The notes under the pieces are model-generated. The model was not told where the DNA came from, made no database searches, and was given only the letters and a program-made list of their open reading frames with translations. This document shows positions 24,949-33,470 of a stretch of DNA of 33,560 nucleotides, one piece after another (position 1 is the stretch's first letter; each line of letters opens with the position of its first letter). The position numbers and the translations under genes are program-made. This stretch comes from Bauldia sp. (lineage in GTDB: Bacteria > Pseudomonadota > Alphaproteobacteria > Rhizobiales > Kaistiaceae): contig NZ_JAGRLA010000084.1 of the NCBI RefSeq assembly GCF_020442045.1, positions 1-33,560 of the forward strand. The letters are read 5' to 3'.

Positions 24949-25888
24949 TACCGCCGCGCCGGCGACCAATACGCCGGCGCCGCAACTCGATGACGTCATG
25001 CTGGCGATGGACGTGGTCGACACGCTCCGTCATCAGGAATCGCTTGTCGAGCGGGAGCTGGGTCAGGAATCCCGCGACGAGGCGCTGAAGGCGCGGCTCC
25101 GCCAGATCTACGAAAGCCAGGGCCTCGAAGTCACCGACCGGATCCTCGACCAAGGCATCGAAGCGCTGAAGGAAAGCCGCTTCACCTACACCCCGCCGAA
25201 GCCGGGCTTCGACACCTTCCTCGCCAGGCTGTGGATTCGCCGCCGCGCGGTCGGCTCGATCGCCGGAATCCTGCTCGTTGTTCTGGTCGCCGTTGTCGGC
25301 TGGCAGATCTGGCGTTCCAACGAGGCGTCGCGCGCCGCCGAGGAATTGCAGGTCGAGCTGACCGTCACGCTGCCCGCGGCGGTGAAGGAGGCCGGGAAGG
25401 CGGCCCTCGCGTCAGCCACCGACAAGGATGCCAAGGCGGCCGTCGAAGACGTCATCGCCAAGGGCGACGCGGCGATCACCGCGAAAGACGGGGACGCGAT
25501 GCGCGGCGTCGTGGAAGAGCTGAATGCGCTGCGCGCCGACATCCTCCAGACCTACACGCTGACCATCGTTTCGCGCGAGGGCGAGGATACCGGCGTCTTC
25601 CGTATCCCGGACGTCAACGAGAATGCCCGCAACTACTACATCATCGTCGAGGCACTGACCGACTCGGGCGAGGCGCTGGCGCTGCCGATCGTCAACGAGG
25701 AGAACGGCAAGACGGAAACCGTCAAGAAGTGGGGCGTCCGGGTGCCGGAAGCCACCTTCGAGGCCATCCGCGCCGACAAGTCCGACGACGGCATCGTCGA
25801 AAACAACGTGCTTGGCGAAAAACACCGCGGGTCGTTGAAGGTCGACTATCTGATGGATGTCGAGGACGGGACGATTACCGCATGGTGA
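24941..25888 (+). CDS. DUF6384-like single-pass membrane protein
   Basis: This is a 315-residue protein. Residues 1-100 form a soluble N-terminal region with helical segments (MDVVDTLRHQESLVEREL). A single membrane helix follows at about 103-124 (GSIAGILLVVLVAVVGWQIW), flanked by arginines on the N-side (RIRRR-like). A helical then beta-rich domain follows, including SREGEDTGVFRIPDVNENAR and NYYIIVEALTDSGEALALPI. The positive-inside rule puts the N-terminus in the cytosol and the C-terminal domain in the periplasm. It overlaps the TelA-like gene by 8 bases and is followed after 4 bases by the coiled-coil gene. I recognise the family only as a domain of unknown function. Confidence 0.7.
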   Translation: MADTAAPATNTPAPQLDDVMLAMDVVDTLRHQESLVERELGQESRDEALKARLRQIYESQGLEVTDRILDQGIEALKESRFTYTPPKPGFDTFLARLWIRRRAVGSIAGILLVVLVAVVGWQIWRSNEASRAAEELQVELTVTLPAAVKEAGKAALASATDKDAKAAVEDVIAKGDAAITAKDGDAMRGVVEELNALRADILQTYTLTIVSREGEDTGVFRIPDVNENARNYYIIVEALTDSGEALALPIVNEENGKTETVKKWGVRVPEATFEAIRADKSDDGIVENNVLGEKHRGSLKVDYLMDVEDGTITAW

Positions 25889-25892
25889 GCGA

Positions 25893-27296
25893 ATGATCCC
25901 GGCCAGCAAGGCGCTTTCCTCGATCGAACAGGCGATCCTCGGCGCCCGCCGGGACGAGGACCGGCTGACCAAGATGCTGACCTCGGCCACCGAGGACGCG
26001 GCGCGCATGCGCGCCCAGCAGGCCGAAGCCTTCCGGGCGCTCGCGCGACTGAAGCTCGACGCGCTGGCGCGCGACGAAGTCGTCGGCCGCCTCGATTCGG
26101 CGGAACGGAACGCTCTCGAAGCCCTGCGCAAGCGGAAGACCACTCTCGATGCCCTGGCCAGCGATCGCTCCGACCTGGTCGCAGCCATGGCGGCGGCCGA
26201 AAAGGCGCGCGACGCGGCGGCCGAAAGGCTCGGAAAGGCGGTCGAAGCCGTCGAGGATCAGGCCGACAGAACAAAAGACCGCTTGGCCCATGACGACGGA
26301 TGGCTCGAGCAGTCGCGGCTCGTCAGCGAAGCTGAAGCCAAAGCCGCGGCGGCGGCGGAAAAAGCGAGCCAGTCGGAAGCCGATCGTGACGAGAAGCGGA
26401 AGCCCTACGACGAGGATCCGCTTTTCTCCTACCTGTGGTCGCGCGGCTACGGAACATCCGACTACAGTGCCTGGGCAATCGTCCGGTTCTTCGACGCCAA
26501 GGTCGCGAGACTGATCGACTACGATACGGCGCGGCCCAACTATTACATGCTCAACGAGATCCCGAAGCGGCTTCGCGAACACGCCAACCGGCTGGAGCAG
26601 GCCGCCGCGGAAGCGCGTGCTCAAGGCGAGGCTTTCGAGCGCAAGGCGCTGGAGGCGGATGGCATCGTGGCGCTGGAGGCTGCGGCCACGGCGGCGACCG
26701 AGGCGCATGAGAAGGCCGACGCCGCGGTGGAGGAACTGGAAGCGAAGCTCACCGCCCTCGACGAACGCCAGACCGACCTTCTCGATGGCTCAAAGGACGC
26801 TTCGCTCAATTCCGCCGTCGAAGGCCTCGCGACGGCGATTGCCCGCGAAGACCTGGCCTCCCTCTACAAGCAGGCGATGGCGACGGAGACGCCGGAGGAC
26901 GAGAAGATCGTCAGGACGCTCCGCGACATCGAGCCGAAGCTGGCGCGCCGCGAGGCGGAAGCCGAAGAAGTGCGGAAGGCGGCAGTGGATCTCGCGCGCA
27001 AGCGGGCGGAACTGGAGCAGTCTCGCGATAATTTTCACCGCTCCGGCTATGGCAATCCGCGCGGTCAGTTCGCCGACGGCGCACTGATCGGCAGCATCAT
27101 CACCAGCGTGCTTCAGGGCGCGATGACGTCGAAGAATCTCAACGATGCGCTCGGCAAGGGATTCAGCGTTCGGAAGCCGCCGCGCGGTGGCGGAAGCTTT
27201 GGCGGCGGCTTGCGATTCCCGAGCAGCCCGAGCCGGCCTTCGATGCCTTCGCCGCCGCGCAGCCGCGGCGGCTTCAGGACCGGCGGCCGCTTCTAG
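25893..27296 (+). CDS. Long coiled-coil protein with Gly/Pro/Arg-rich tail, function unknown
   Basis: This is a 467-residue protein. Residues 1-170 and about 225-395 are charged heptad-like helices rich in Ala, Glu, Lys and Arg, predicted to form coiled coils. Between them lies a compact conserved-looking segment (YDEDPLFSYLWSRGYGTSDY at about 172-191, then RFFDAKVARLIDYDTARPNY). A short segment GALIGSIITSVLQGAM near 405-420 follows. The last 40 residues are low-complexity, rich in Gly, Pro, Ser and Arg and ending GGRF. No signal peptide is seen. It is the third gene of the TelA-like operon, four bases behind the membrane protein. A scaffold role with the other two products is likely; the activity is unknown. 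Confidence 0.8.
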   Translation: MIPASKALSSIEQAILGARRDEDRLTKMLTSATEDAARMRAQQAEAFRALARLKLDALARDEVVGRLDSAERNALEALRKRKTTLDALASDRSDLVAAMAAAEKARDAAAERLGKAVEAVEDQADRTKDRLAHDDGWLEQSRLVSEAEAKAAAAAEKASQSEADRDEKRKPYDEDPLFSYLWSRGYGTSDYSAWAIVRFFDAKVARLIDYDTARPNYYMLNEIPKRLREHANRLEQAAAEARAQGEAFERKALEADGIVALEAAATAATEAHEKADAAVEELEAKLTALDERQTDLLDGSKDASLNSAVEGLATAIAREDLASLYKQAMATETPEDEKIVRTLRDIEPKLARREAEAEEVRKAAVDLARKRAELEQSRDNFHRSGYGNPRGQFADGALIGSIITSVLQGAMTSKNLNDALGKGFSVRKPPRGGGSFGGGLRFPSSPSRPSMPSPPRSRGGFRTGGRF

Positions 27297-27318
27297 GGCG
27301 ACCGAAGGCCTCGCCGCC

Positions 27319-27681
27319 TCAGGCGGCAAGCCAGGCTTTGGCGGCCTCGATCTCCCGGACCGGGAACACCTTCAGCGAAGCCGGTATCAGGCCGTCCATG
27401 GCATGTGCCGCTCGACGATAGGGACCGTCCTCGGCGAGAAAAGCGATCCGCTCGAAGTCGCGGAAATGGCGGGTGCCGAAGACAGCGTCGTCCAGCAAGG
27501 CATTGGGCTCGTAACCGGCAAAGTCGGATGCCACGACATAAAGCAGCTTGACCTGTCCGCTGGCTTCAATCGCGCCTTCTATCCCCGCTTCGAGAATCCG
27601 CGTGCGATCCTCGCGACTGACGCGGCCGCTGGCAAGGTAACCTATGGCTCCATCCGGCAGGTTTTCGATCGGCTTGAACAT
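27319..27681 (-). CDS. SpoIIAA-like (STAS-fold) protein, copy 1
   Basis: This 120-residue protein starts with MFKPIENLPDGAIGYLASG and contains VKLLYVVASDFAGYEPNAL. The region RHFRDFERIAFLAEDG and the C-terminal helix ending AKAWLA are characteristic of the SpoIIAA-like family (Pfam SpoIIAA-like). GGAGGG lies just before the ATG at 27681. It is a clear paralogue of the gene at 27794-28156, with the same length and the same FxGYEP, DD-x-x-FG-x-RH-F-DFERIAF landmarks. Family members are structurally like anti-sigma-factor antagonists but have no proven partner. A 6-bp hairpin (27313-27327) covers its stop codon. Confidence 0.88.
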   Translation of the reverse strand: MFKPIENLPDGAIGYLASGRVSREDRTRILEAGIEGAIEASGQVKLLYVVASDFAGYEPNALLDDAVFGTRHFRDFERIAFLAEDGPYRRAAHAMDGLIPASLKVFPVREIEAAKAWLAA

Positions 27682-27734
27682 TCTACCCTCCTCAAAGTCC
27701 CGCAGTGTGCCGCAAGCCTAGGGAGGTCGAACGT

Positions 27735-27756
27735 CCGCATGATGACGATCATGCGG
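27735..27756. repeat. Perfect 9-bp hairpin between the two SpoIIAA-like genes
   Basis: CCGCATGAT (27735-27743) is followed by the four-base loop GACG and then its exact complement ATCATGCGG (27748-27756). There is no T-run on either side, so it is not a normal terminator. It may protect the upstream transcript from decay or be a protein-binding site. Confidence 0.6.
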
Positions 27757-27793
27757 AATCTTCGTTGCAGAAATCGGGCACGACTGTGACCGG

Positions 27794-28156
27794 CTACGCG
27801 GCCAGCCAGGTCTTGGCTTCCTCGATGTCTTTCACCGCGAAGACCTGAACCATCGCAGGCATGAGGAAACCAACGGCGCGTACCGCGGCTCCGTAGCCTT
27901 CGTTGTCGGTCACAAAGGCAATCCGCTCGAAATCGAAGAAATGCCTGAAACCGAAGGCCGTGTCGTCCCACATGGCACCCGGCTCATATCCTTCGAAACC
28001 AGGACCGGCGACGATCATCAGCCGCAGCTTGTGGCCTTCCTTGAGCGCCGCCTCGGCGGTCGGGATAAGGACGTCGTGATAATCGTCCTTGGTAATCATT
28101 CCCTCGAGGGAGAAGCCCAGGACCCGGCCGGGCATGCCCTTCATCTCGGTAATCAT
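27794..28156 (-). CDS. SpoIIAA-like (STAS-fold) protein, copy 2
   Basis: This 120-residue protein has GGAGAGGG before its ATG at 28156. It begins MITEMKGMPGRVLGFSLEG and holds LRLMIVAGPGFEGYEPGAM and FGFRHFFDFERIAFVTDNEG. It closes with IEEAKTWLA. Compared with copy 1 the loops differ, but the FERIAF core and C-terminal helix are shared, so the two arose by tandem duplication. It lies 33 bases downstream of the alcohol dehydrogenase gene and is likely cotranscribed with it. The family is often found beside metabolic or stress genes; its role is not established. Confidence 0.88.
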   Translation of the reverse strand: MITEMKGMPGRVLGFSLEGMITKDDYHDVLIPTAEAALKEGHKLRLMIVAGPGFEGYEPGAMWDDTAFGFRHFFDFERIAFVTDNEGYGAAVRAVGFLMPAMVQVFAVKDIEEAKTWLAA

Positions 28157-28189
28157 ATCCCTCTCCTTCCATTTCGCCCGCGGCGCCGG

Positions 28190-29173
28190 TCAGGGAATCA
28201 GCACGGCGGCACCCTGGATGTCTCCACTGCGCAGACGATCGAGCGCTTCATTGGCCTGATCGAGTGGCAATGGCGTCACCGATGTCCTGATCGGCACCTG
28301 GTCGGCGATGCGCATGAATTCCTCGCCGTCGGCGCGAGTCAGGTTGGCAACCGATCTCACCATCCGCTCGCCCCAGAGGATCGAATAGGCAAAGGCGGGT
28401 ATCTCGCTCATATGGATGCCGGCCGTGATGACCCGTCCCCCCTTGCGAACGGCCCGAAGCGCCGCCGGAACCAGGGGGCCGACCGGGGCGAAGATGATCG
28501 CCGCGTCGAGCGGCTCCGGCGGGCCGATATCCGAATCGCCAGCCCATTCGGCGCCGAGCCCCATGGCGAATTCCTGCGCGGCCCGATCACCGGCGCGGGT
28601 GAAGGCGAAAATCCGCTGCCCCTGAAATGCGGCGACCTGGGCAATGATATGGGCCGCCGCCCCAAACCCGTAGATGCCAAGGCGCTCGGCAGCGCCAGCC
28701 ATCCGGTGCGCGCGATGGCCGATCAAGCCCGCGCAGAGCAGCGGCGCGGCTTCGGCATCCTCATAGCCACCCGGCAGGCGGAAGCAGTAGCGATAATCGG
28801 CAAGGACATAATCCTGATAGCCGCCATCGACGTGGCAGCCGGTAAACCGCGCCTCGTCGCAGAGATTTTCCTCGCCCGACAGGCAGAAACGGCAATGGCG
28901 GCATGTCGAGGCAAGCCACGGAACGCCAACCCTTTCGCCGATGCCGAAGCCCGAGGAGCCCGGGCCAAGCTTCGCTATTTCTCCGACGATCTCGTGGCCG
29001 GGGATGATCGGGTAGCTGCATAGTGGCAACTCGCCGTCGACCAGATGCAGGTCGGTGCGGCAGACGCCACAGGCCCGCACCCGGACCAGCACCTGGTTCG
29101 GGCCGGGCACCGGAATGTCCCGCTCGACGAGGCGGAGGCGTTCACCCGGACGTGAGATGGACATGGCGCGCAT
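28190..29173 (-). CDS. Zinc-dependent alcohol dehydrogenase (MDR family)
   Basis: The protein has 327 residues from the ATG at 29173 (another at 29164). Catalytic zinc ligands are Cys38 (ACGVCRTDLH), the GHE pair His60-Glu61, and probably the cysteine in PLLCAGLIG. The structural zinc site is Cys91, Cys94, Cys97, Cys105 (CRHCRFCLSGEENLC). The nucleotide-binding loop reads GIYGFGAAAHI, lacking one glycine of the common GxGxxG. The protein matches the short 'zinc-binding alcohol dehydrogenase family' group (TIGR02822-like) by its length and segments. It oxidises alcohols or reduces aldehydes with NAD(P). It is the first gene of a leftward operon with two SpoIIAA-like genes. Confidence 0.92.
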   Translation of the reverse strand: MRAMSISRPGERLRLVERDIPVPGPNQVLVRVRACGVCRTDLHLVDGELPLCSYPIIPGHEIVGEIAKLGPGSSGFGIGERVGVPWLASTCRHCRFCLSGEENLCDEARFTGCHVDGGYQDYVLADYRYCFRLPGGYEDAEAAPLLCAGLIGHRAHRMAGAAERLGIYGFGAAAHIIAQVAAFQGQRIFAFTRAGDRAAQEFAMGLGAEWAGDSDIGPPEPLDAAIIFAPVGPLVPAALRAVRKGGRVITAGIHMSEIPAFAYSILWGERMVRSVANLTRADGEEFMRIADQVPIRTSVTPLPLDQANEALDRLRSGDIQGAAVLIP

Positions 29174-29348
29174 TCGCTATTCTGTCATCGCTCGCCCGGT
29201 TGCCAAAGCCCAAACCGGCCCGCGGCCTTGCCCAGGCCATCTTCTCGCCGATAATGGGACCGGCCAAGAGACGATCGATGGCCGGTTAATCGTTCCTTGA
29301 CGACGGTGGTGAACCATGCCGCGGAAAAACTCGCCGGGAGCGCACGCC

Positions 29349-30290
29349 ATGCGCATTGCCTTGATCGCCAGCGTTTTGTCGGCCCTGGGCCTGATCGGGA
29401 CGACCGCCTTCGCTCAGGATTCGACGCCGGCCAAGGAGCTTTTCGGCCGTGTGGTGACCCCGACCGATACGGCCCCCGGCAGCATCGGCTTCTATTCGCG
29501 CGGATGCCTCACCGGCGCAGTGGCGCTCCCGGTCAATGGTCCGGCCTGGCAGGCGATGCGTCTGTCGCGCAATCGCAACTGGGGCATGCCTTCCCTGGTG
29601 AACTATATCGAGCGCCTGGCGACGGACGCCCGGGCGAAGGACGGCTGGCCGGGCCTGCTCATCGGCGACATGTCACAACCGCGCGGCGGGCCGATGCCGT
29701 TCGGGCATTCGAGCCATCAGATCGGCCTCGACGTCGATATCTGGTTCGATCCGATGCCCGGCCGGACATTGACGCCGGAGGAGCGCGAGACGATCAGCGC
29801 CACCTCCTATATCAGGAAGGGCACCAACGTCACGCTCGACCGGTCAAAGTGGACCAGCGCCCACACCCGGCTGATCAAGCGCGCCGCGAGCTATCCGGAG
29901 GTCGAGCGGATCTTCGTCAATGCCGGAATCAAGAAACAGCTCTGCGCCACGGCGGGTTCCGACCGTGCCTGGCTGAGAAAGGTCCGTCCCTGGTATCTGC
30001 ACGACGACCACTTCCATGTCCGTCTCTCCTGCCCACCCGGCATGGCGGGCTGCAAGCCGCAGGATCCGCCGCCCGACGGTGACGGCTGCGGCTCCAACCT
30101 CTCCTGGTGGCTGAGCCCGGCACCCTACGCAAGGCCGGGAAAACCGGCGAAGCCGGCGAAGCCGAAGCCGCCGATGACCCTGGCCGGCCTTCCAGGCGCG
30201 TGCCGGGCGGTATTGTCTGAGCCGTCAGCCGGAATGGCGGGTGCCGAAATCGACATCCCGTTGCCGACGGCAAGGCCCGCGATCAATTAG
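29349..30290 (+). CDS. mepA: Penicillin-insensitive murein endopeptidase (LAS metallopeptidase)
   Basis: The protein has 313 residues from the ATG at 29349, with GGGAG at 29336-29340; an ATG at 29316 gives 11 more residues. A Sec signal peptide ends at TAFA/QD, so the enzyme is periplasmic. The zinc-binding motifs of the LAS fold are in FGHSSHQIGLDVDIWF and in HDDHFHVRL. Four cysteines in the C-terminal third (including CPPGMAGC and DGCGSNL) could form disulfides. The tail is Pro/Lys-rich (KPAKPAKPKPP). MepA cleaves D-alanyl-meso-diaminopimelate cross-links in peptidoglycan. It stands alone, divergent from the alcohol dehydrogenase operon and convergent with the CHAD gene. Confidence 0.95.
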   Translation: MRIALIASVLSALGLIGTTAFAQDSTPAKELFGRVVTPTDTAPGSIGFYSRGCLTGAVALPVNGPAWQAMRLSRNRNWGMPSLVNYIERLATDARAKDGWPGLLIGDMSQPRGGPMPFGHSSHQIGLDVDIWFDPMPGRTLTPEERETISATSYIRKGTNVTLDRSKWTSAHTRLIKRAASYPEVERIFVNAGIKKQLCATAGSDRAWLRKVRPWYLHDDHFHVRLSCPPGMAGCKPQDPPPDGDGCGSNLSWWLSPAPYARPGKPAKPAKPKPPMTLAGLPGACRAVLSEPSAGMAGAEIDIPLPTARPAIN

Positions 30291-30322
30291 GCTCGGACCC
30301 TCGCACCGGGAATGCTGGACGG

Positions 30323-31267
30323 TCAGTCGAGCCGGGCCTTGCGGGCGAAAGCCTTCGGCTTGCGCCCGTAGAGCTTCCCGCCAATCGCGAAAGCCTCATT
30401 CTCAAGAGAACGGCGCTCCACCGCGATCATCGAGAGCTGGCGCATCAGCAAATGACTGGCTTCGGGCGACAGCGCAAGTCGCTCGGCCAGGATCGCGTGA
30501 TCGTGGTCGTAACCCAGCAGATCACCCAGGCGTCCCAGATCGTCCGCCATCCGCCGGATCGATTTGGGCAATCGCTTTCCGCCGAGGCCGATCAGGTGCC
30601 AAAGCGTCTTGGCGTGCTTCCGCCAAGCGTGGAGATCGGAGGTCGACAGGCTCGAACGGGCGCTTTCCATCGCCTTCCGCCCGTCCCGATAGGCGGCCGC
30701 CACCGCCCTGTCGAACAGTCCCGCGCCATCAACCTCGCGTCTCGCCTGATCGATCGTCGCCTCGATCGCCGTCAGCCGCGCGATCACCTCTTCCACCGGA
30801 GCCTCGACCTGGTGCGCTTCGCCGGCCCTGCGCTCCAGGTCGACCACCAGCCGACCAAACCCGACGTCATCTTCGGCGCCGAGCCGCTCTCGGAGACCAC
30901 GCGCCGTCGCAGCAACGACATCCGCGTCCCGCGCCGTCGCCAGCAGCCTGGCGGTGGCGGCGATCGACCGCCTGAGATCGCGTGCCGAATGGCCCATGAC
31001 GGGCCCGAGGATGCCGAGCGACGACCGCGCCCGCTTCAGCCTTTGCCGTGCATGATGGACACGCTTGTCCGGCGTGTCCTTCGCCGAAGCGAGGGCCTCC
31101 CGGGCCGCGGCGACGTCATCGCCCAGCAGCCGCCAGAGTGCCTTGCCGACATCCTCGTCCGTATCGATGCAGTGCGTCAATTCCGGGGCTCCGGCGATCG
31201 GTGACTGCCGTCCCGGCAGCTCCGGGACGGCAGCAATAGCGGGATGGCCGGAATCAGCAACAGGCAA
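30323..31267 (-). CDS. CHAD-domain protein (polyphosphate-binding type)
   Basis: This frame gives 314 residues from a TTG at 31267. No ATG or GTG start is available near the N-terminus, and a TTG at 31180 would also be reasonable (LTHCIDTDEDV...). The CHAD signature is clear: KRVHHARQRLKRARSSLG near 69-86 and DLHAWRKHAKTLWHLIG near 209-225, with the conserved histidines and basic residues that bind polyphosphate. The region DLLGYDHDHAILAERLALSP follows. There is no CYTH (triphosphatase) domain fused or nearby. CHAD proteins bind polyphosphate granules. The gene is the last of a leftward group with msrA. Confidence 0.85.
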   Translation of the reverse strand: MPVADSGHPAIAAVPELPGRQSPIAGAPELTHCIDTDEDVGKALWRLLGDDVAAAREALASAKDTPDKRVHHARQRLKRARSSLGILGPVMGHSARDLRRSIAATARLLATARDADVVAATARGLRERLGAEDDVGFGRLVVDLERRAGEAHQVEAPVEEVIARLTAIEATIDQARREVDGAGLFDRAVAAAYRDGRKAMESARSSLSTSDLHAWRKHAKTLWHLIGLGGKRLPKSIRRMADDLGRLGDLLGYDHDHAILAERLALSPEASHLLMRQLSMIAVERRSLENEAFAIGGKLYGRKPKAFARKARLD

Positions 31268-31317
31268 TCACGGTTCGCGCCGCGCATGGCAAGGCCAACG
31301 GCGACCCTCCATGGTCG

Positions 31318-31980
31318 TCAGGCCGAGACGTTCGTCCCCACCGGGCACGCCACCCCGGTTCCGCCAAGGCCGCAATATCCGCTCGGATTCTTCGCCAGAT
31401 ACTGCTGATGGTAGTCCTCGGCGAAGTAGAAGGCCGGCATCGCGACGATCTCGGTGGTAATCGCGCCATAGCCGTTCTCGGCGAGCTTCTTCGCGTATTC
31501 CGCCTTCACCGCCTCCGCGGTCGCCTTCTGCCCGTCATTCGCGACATAGATGCCGGAGCGGTACTGGGTGCCGACGTCATTGCCCTGACGCATGCCCTGG
31601 GTCGGATCATGCGCCTCGAAGAACTTGCCGACGAGATCGCGATAGCTGATCTGCCGCGGGTCGAAGACGACGCGCACGACTTCGTTATGCCCGGTGCGGC
31701 CGCTGCAGACCTCGTCATAGGTCGGGTTCGGTGTCTCGCCGCCTGCGTAGCCGACGGCGGTCACGTAGACGCCGGGCAATTGCCAGAAAGCCCGCTCGGC
31801 GCCCCAGAAGCAGCCAAGCCCGAACACCGCCGATTCGAAGCCCTCTGGAGAGGATCCCTTCAAAGGCTTGCCGCTGACGAAATGGGTTTCGGCGGTCGGG
31901 ATCGGCTCCGACCGGCCCGGCAGGGCGGTGCCGGGCGCCGGCATAGCCGTCTTCTTGGCGAAGAGATCGAGAATGTTCAT
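31318..31980 (-). CDS. msrA: Peptide-methionine (S)-S-oxide reductase MsrA
   Basis: The protein has 220 residues from the ATG at 31980, preceded by GGAGGTGG; a longer frame to 32082 is not supported. The active site GLGCFWGAE has the catalytic Cys57. [19 protein letters not shown] residues (here [15 protein letters not shown]), FFEAHDPTQ, and YRSGIYV are the usual substrate-site segments. The C-terminal [13 protein letters not shown] carries resolving cysteines (about 203 and 212), which are recycled by thioredoxin. No export signal is seen; the enzyme repairs oxidised methionine in the cytosol. It starts 40 bases downstream of the small membrane protein gene. Confidence 0.97.
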   Translation of the reverse strand: MNILDLFAKKTAMPAPGTALPGRSEPIPTAETHFVSGKPLKGSSPEGFESAVFGLGCFWGAERAFWQLPGVYVTAVGYAGGETPNPTYDEVCSGRTGHNEVVRVVFDPRQISYRDLVGKFFEAHDPTQGMRQGNDVGTQYRSGIYVANDGQKATAEAVKAEYAKKLAENGYGAITTEIVAMPAFYFAEDYHQQYLAKNPSGYCGLGGTGVACPVGTNVSA

Positions 31981-32020
31981 GACCACCTCCTTGTTCCGGC
32001 ACTCGGGCCGGGATTCGGCA

Positions 32021-32350
32021 TCAGGACGCGAAGGCCGGACGCATCCGCCGCTTGCGCCCGACATAGAGCAGCCACGCGCCAACGAAACCGAGCACCAGCC
32101 AGCTCGGCAGCATGAGTATCCACTGGATGAGCGGATCCCACAGCCAGTGGCCGATATAGGTCTCGACCGTCTGCTGGATGAAAGCTTGCGAGGCCATCAG
32201 GCTTGACGGGCTGATCGAATACCAGGCCGTTCCGAACGGGGTCACGGTCAACGTCGACGCGGCGATCGTCTTGGTCCCGTCGACCACCAGCGCAACCAGG
32301 GCGCCGGCAACCAGCCAGAAGCCGATGAAGCGTGCGAGGAATGCGATCAT
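32021..32350 (-). CDS. Small integral membrane protein, function unknown
   Basis: The protein has 109 residues from the ATG at 32350. Two strong membrane helices are seen: residues about 2-24 ([20 protein letters not shown]) and about 77-98 ([20 protein letters not shown]). They are separated by an extracytoplasmic loop rich in Thr and Ser, and the protein ends in basic residues ([12 protein letters not shown]). Similar proteins in alphaproteobacteria are sometimes labelled PetM-like, which says little about function here. The gene lies between the RraA-like gene and msrA on the same strand. Confidence 0.75.
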   Translation of the reverse strand: MIAFLARFIGFWLVAGALVALVVDGTKTIAASTLTVTPFGTAWYSISPSSLMASQAFIQQTVETYIGHWLWDPLIQWILMLPSWLVLGFVGAWLLYVGRKRRMRPAFAS

Positions 32351-32452
32351 GGACCGCGTCCGGAAACTGATCGAGATATGGTCATGGAGCCATTTGACCG
32401 CAACGGCGGTGGCCGTCAACACATCGTGGGCGGTATGTGATCGCCGGTGGCG

Positions 32453-33184
32453 CTATGTGCCGCTGTCCTTCCTGCCCGCCTTTGCTGCCTCGAACTCGGC
32501 GCGGGTGGCCTCGTTGGGCGGATAGAGCCCGATAATCGAGCGCCCCGCCGCCACCTGCTGCTCGACATAATCCTCGAACGCCGTCATCTCCAGCGCCTCC
32601 GCAACCACCTCCGCGGCCATATCGCGGGGTATCACCACGGCCCCCTCTTCGTCAGCGGCGATCCAGTCCCCCGGATAGACCGCCACGCCACCGCAACCGA
32701 TCGGAACGTCGATATCGACGGCGTGATGGCAGGCGAGGTTGGTCGGCGCCGAGGGACCGCGACAAAAGGCGGGGAATCCCATGGCGGCGATCTCGCCGCT
32801 GTCCCGCAAGCCACCGTCGGTGACCATGCCGGCGGCGCCGCGCACCATCATCCGCCGGGCGAGGATGCCGCCGGCGGAAGCGGCGCGATCATCGCCGCGC
32901 GAATCGATGACCATCACGGCACCCGGCGGAATGGTCTCCACCGCGTGGCGCTGGGGATGCCTGGGGTCCTGGAAGACGGACAACGTGTCGAGGTCTTCGC
33001 GCGCGGGGATGTAACGCAGGGTGAAGGCCGGACCGGCCATGCGGCAATGCCTGGCGTCGAGCGGCCGGGCGCCCTGGATGAAGGTATTGCGCAGCCCTCG
33101 CTTGAACAGCGCCGTGGTCAGAGTCGCGGTGCTGACTGCCAGCAGCCCCGAACGGATCGTCGCGTCTTCCCCGGACTCCGACAT
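32453..33184 (-). CDS. RraA-like protein (4-hydroxy-4-methyl-2-oxoglutarate aldolase/oxaloacetate decarboxylase superfamily)
   Basis: The protein has 243 residues from the ATG at 33184; an ATG at 33193 is too close to the GGGAGGAA Shine-Dalgarno sequence, and frames reaching 33460 are unlikely. The metal and substrate motif [10 protein letters not shown] and the segment [15 protein letters not shown] are those of the RraA/HMG-aldolase superfamily. [20 protein letters not shown] fits the region before the active site. Enzymatic members cleave 4-hydroxy-4-carboxymethyl-2-oxoglutarates or decarboxylate oxaloacetate with Mg2+. The RNase E inhibitor RraA of E. coli is shorter. The length and the DGxxRD motif favour an enzyme. 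No pathway genes are adjacent, so its substrate is open. Confidence 0.85.
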   Translation of the reverse strand: MSESGEDATIRSGLLAVSTATLTTALFKRGLRNTFIQGARPLDARHCRMAGPAFTLRYIPAREDLDTLSVFQDPRHPQRHAVETIPPGAVMVIDSRGDDRAASAGGILARRMMVRGAAGMVTDGGLRDSGEIAAMGFPAFCRGPSAPTNLACHHAVDIDVPIGCGGVAVYPGDWIAADEEGAVVIPRDMAAEVVAEALEMTAFEDYVEQQVAAGRSIIGLYPPNEATRAEFEAAKAGRKDSGT

Positions 33185-33416
33185 GATCGGCATTTCCTCC
33201 CCATGGCTGGCCGCCGGTCGACTATCGAACGATACCGCATTTTCGGTCGCGGGGCAGCCGCGCCCGGCCTCCTGATGACCGCGTGGCCGATGACGATCAC
33301 GTCCCTCATTGCCCGCAATCGACGCGCCAACCGGAAAGGCCGGAGCGGCCGGGTCTGGATGCAGGCCGGGTGGCATCCGCACCCTTGGCAAGACCGCACC
33401 CGCGGTGCCGAGGCTC

Positions 33417-33444
33417 TTGCACCGGCGCGCGCGGTGACTATAGT
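33417..33444 (+). promoter_or_regulatory. Promoter of the tRNA-Ser gene
   Basis: TTGCAC (33417-33422) and TATAGT (33439-33444) are separated by 16 bases. Predicted start is near 33451, about 20 bases before the tRNA. A GC-rich stretch (GCGGCGCCCGG) follows the -10 box, as expected for a stringently controlled stable-RNA promoter. Confidence 0.6.
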
Positions 33445-33470
33445 CCGCGGCGCCCGGCAACGCCGGATCA

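Noticed and set aside
27313..27327. 6-bp hairpin GCCGCC/GGCGGC at the end of the SpoIIAA-like gene as a terminator
   Set aside because: It overlaps the coding end and stop codon and has no T-run on either strand.
32453..33184. Annotation as the RNase E inhibitor RraA
   Set aside because: The superfamily is mostly metal-dependent aldolases/decarboxylases. This protein is longer than E. coli RraA and keeps the DGxxRD motif, so a regulatory RNase role is not supported.
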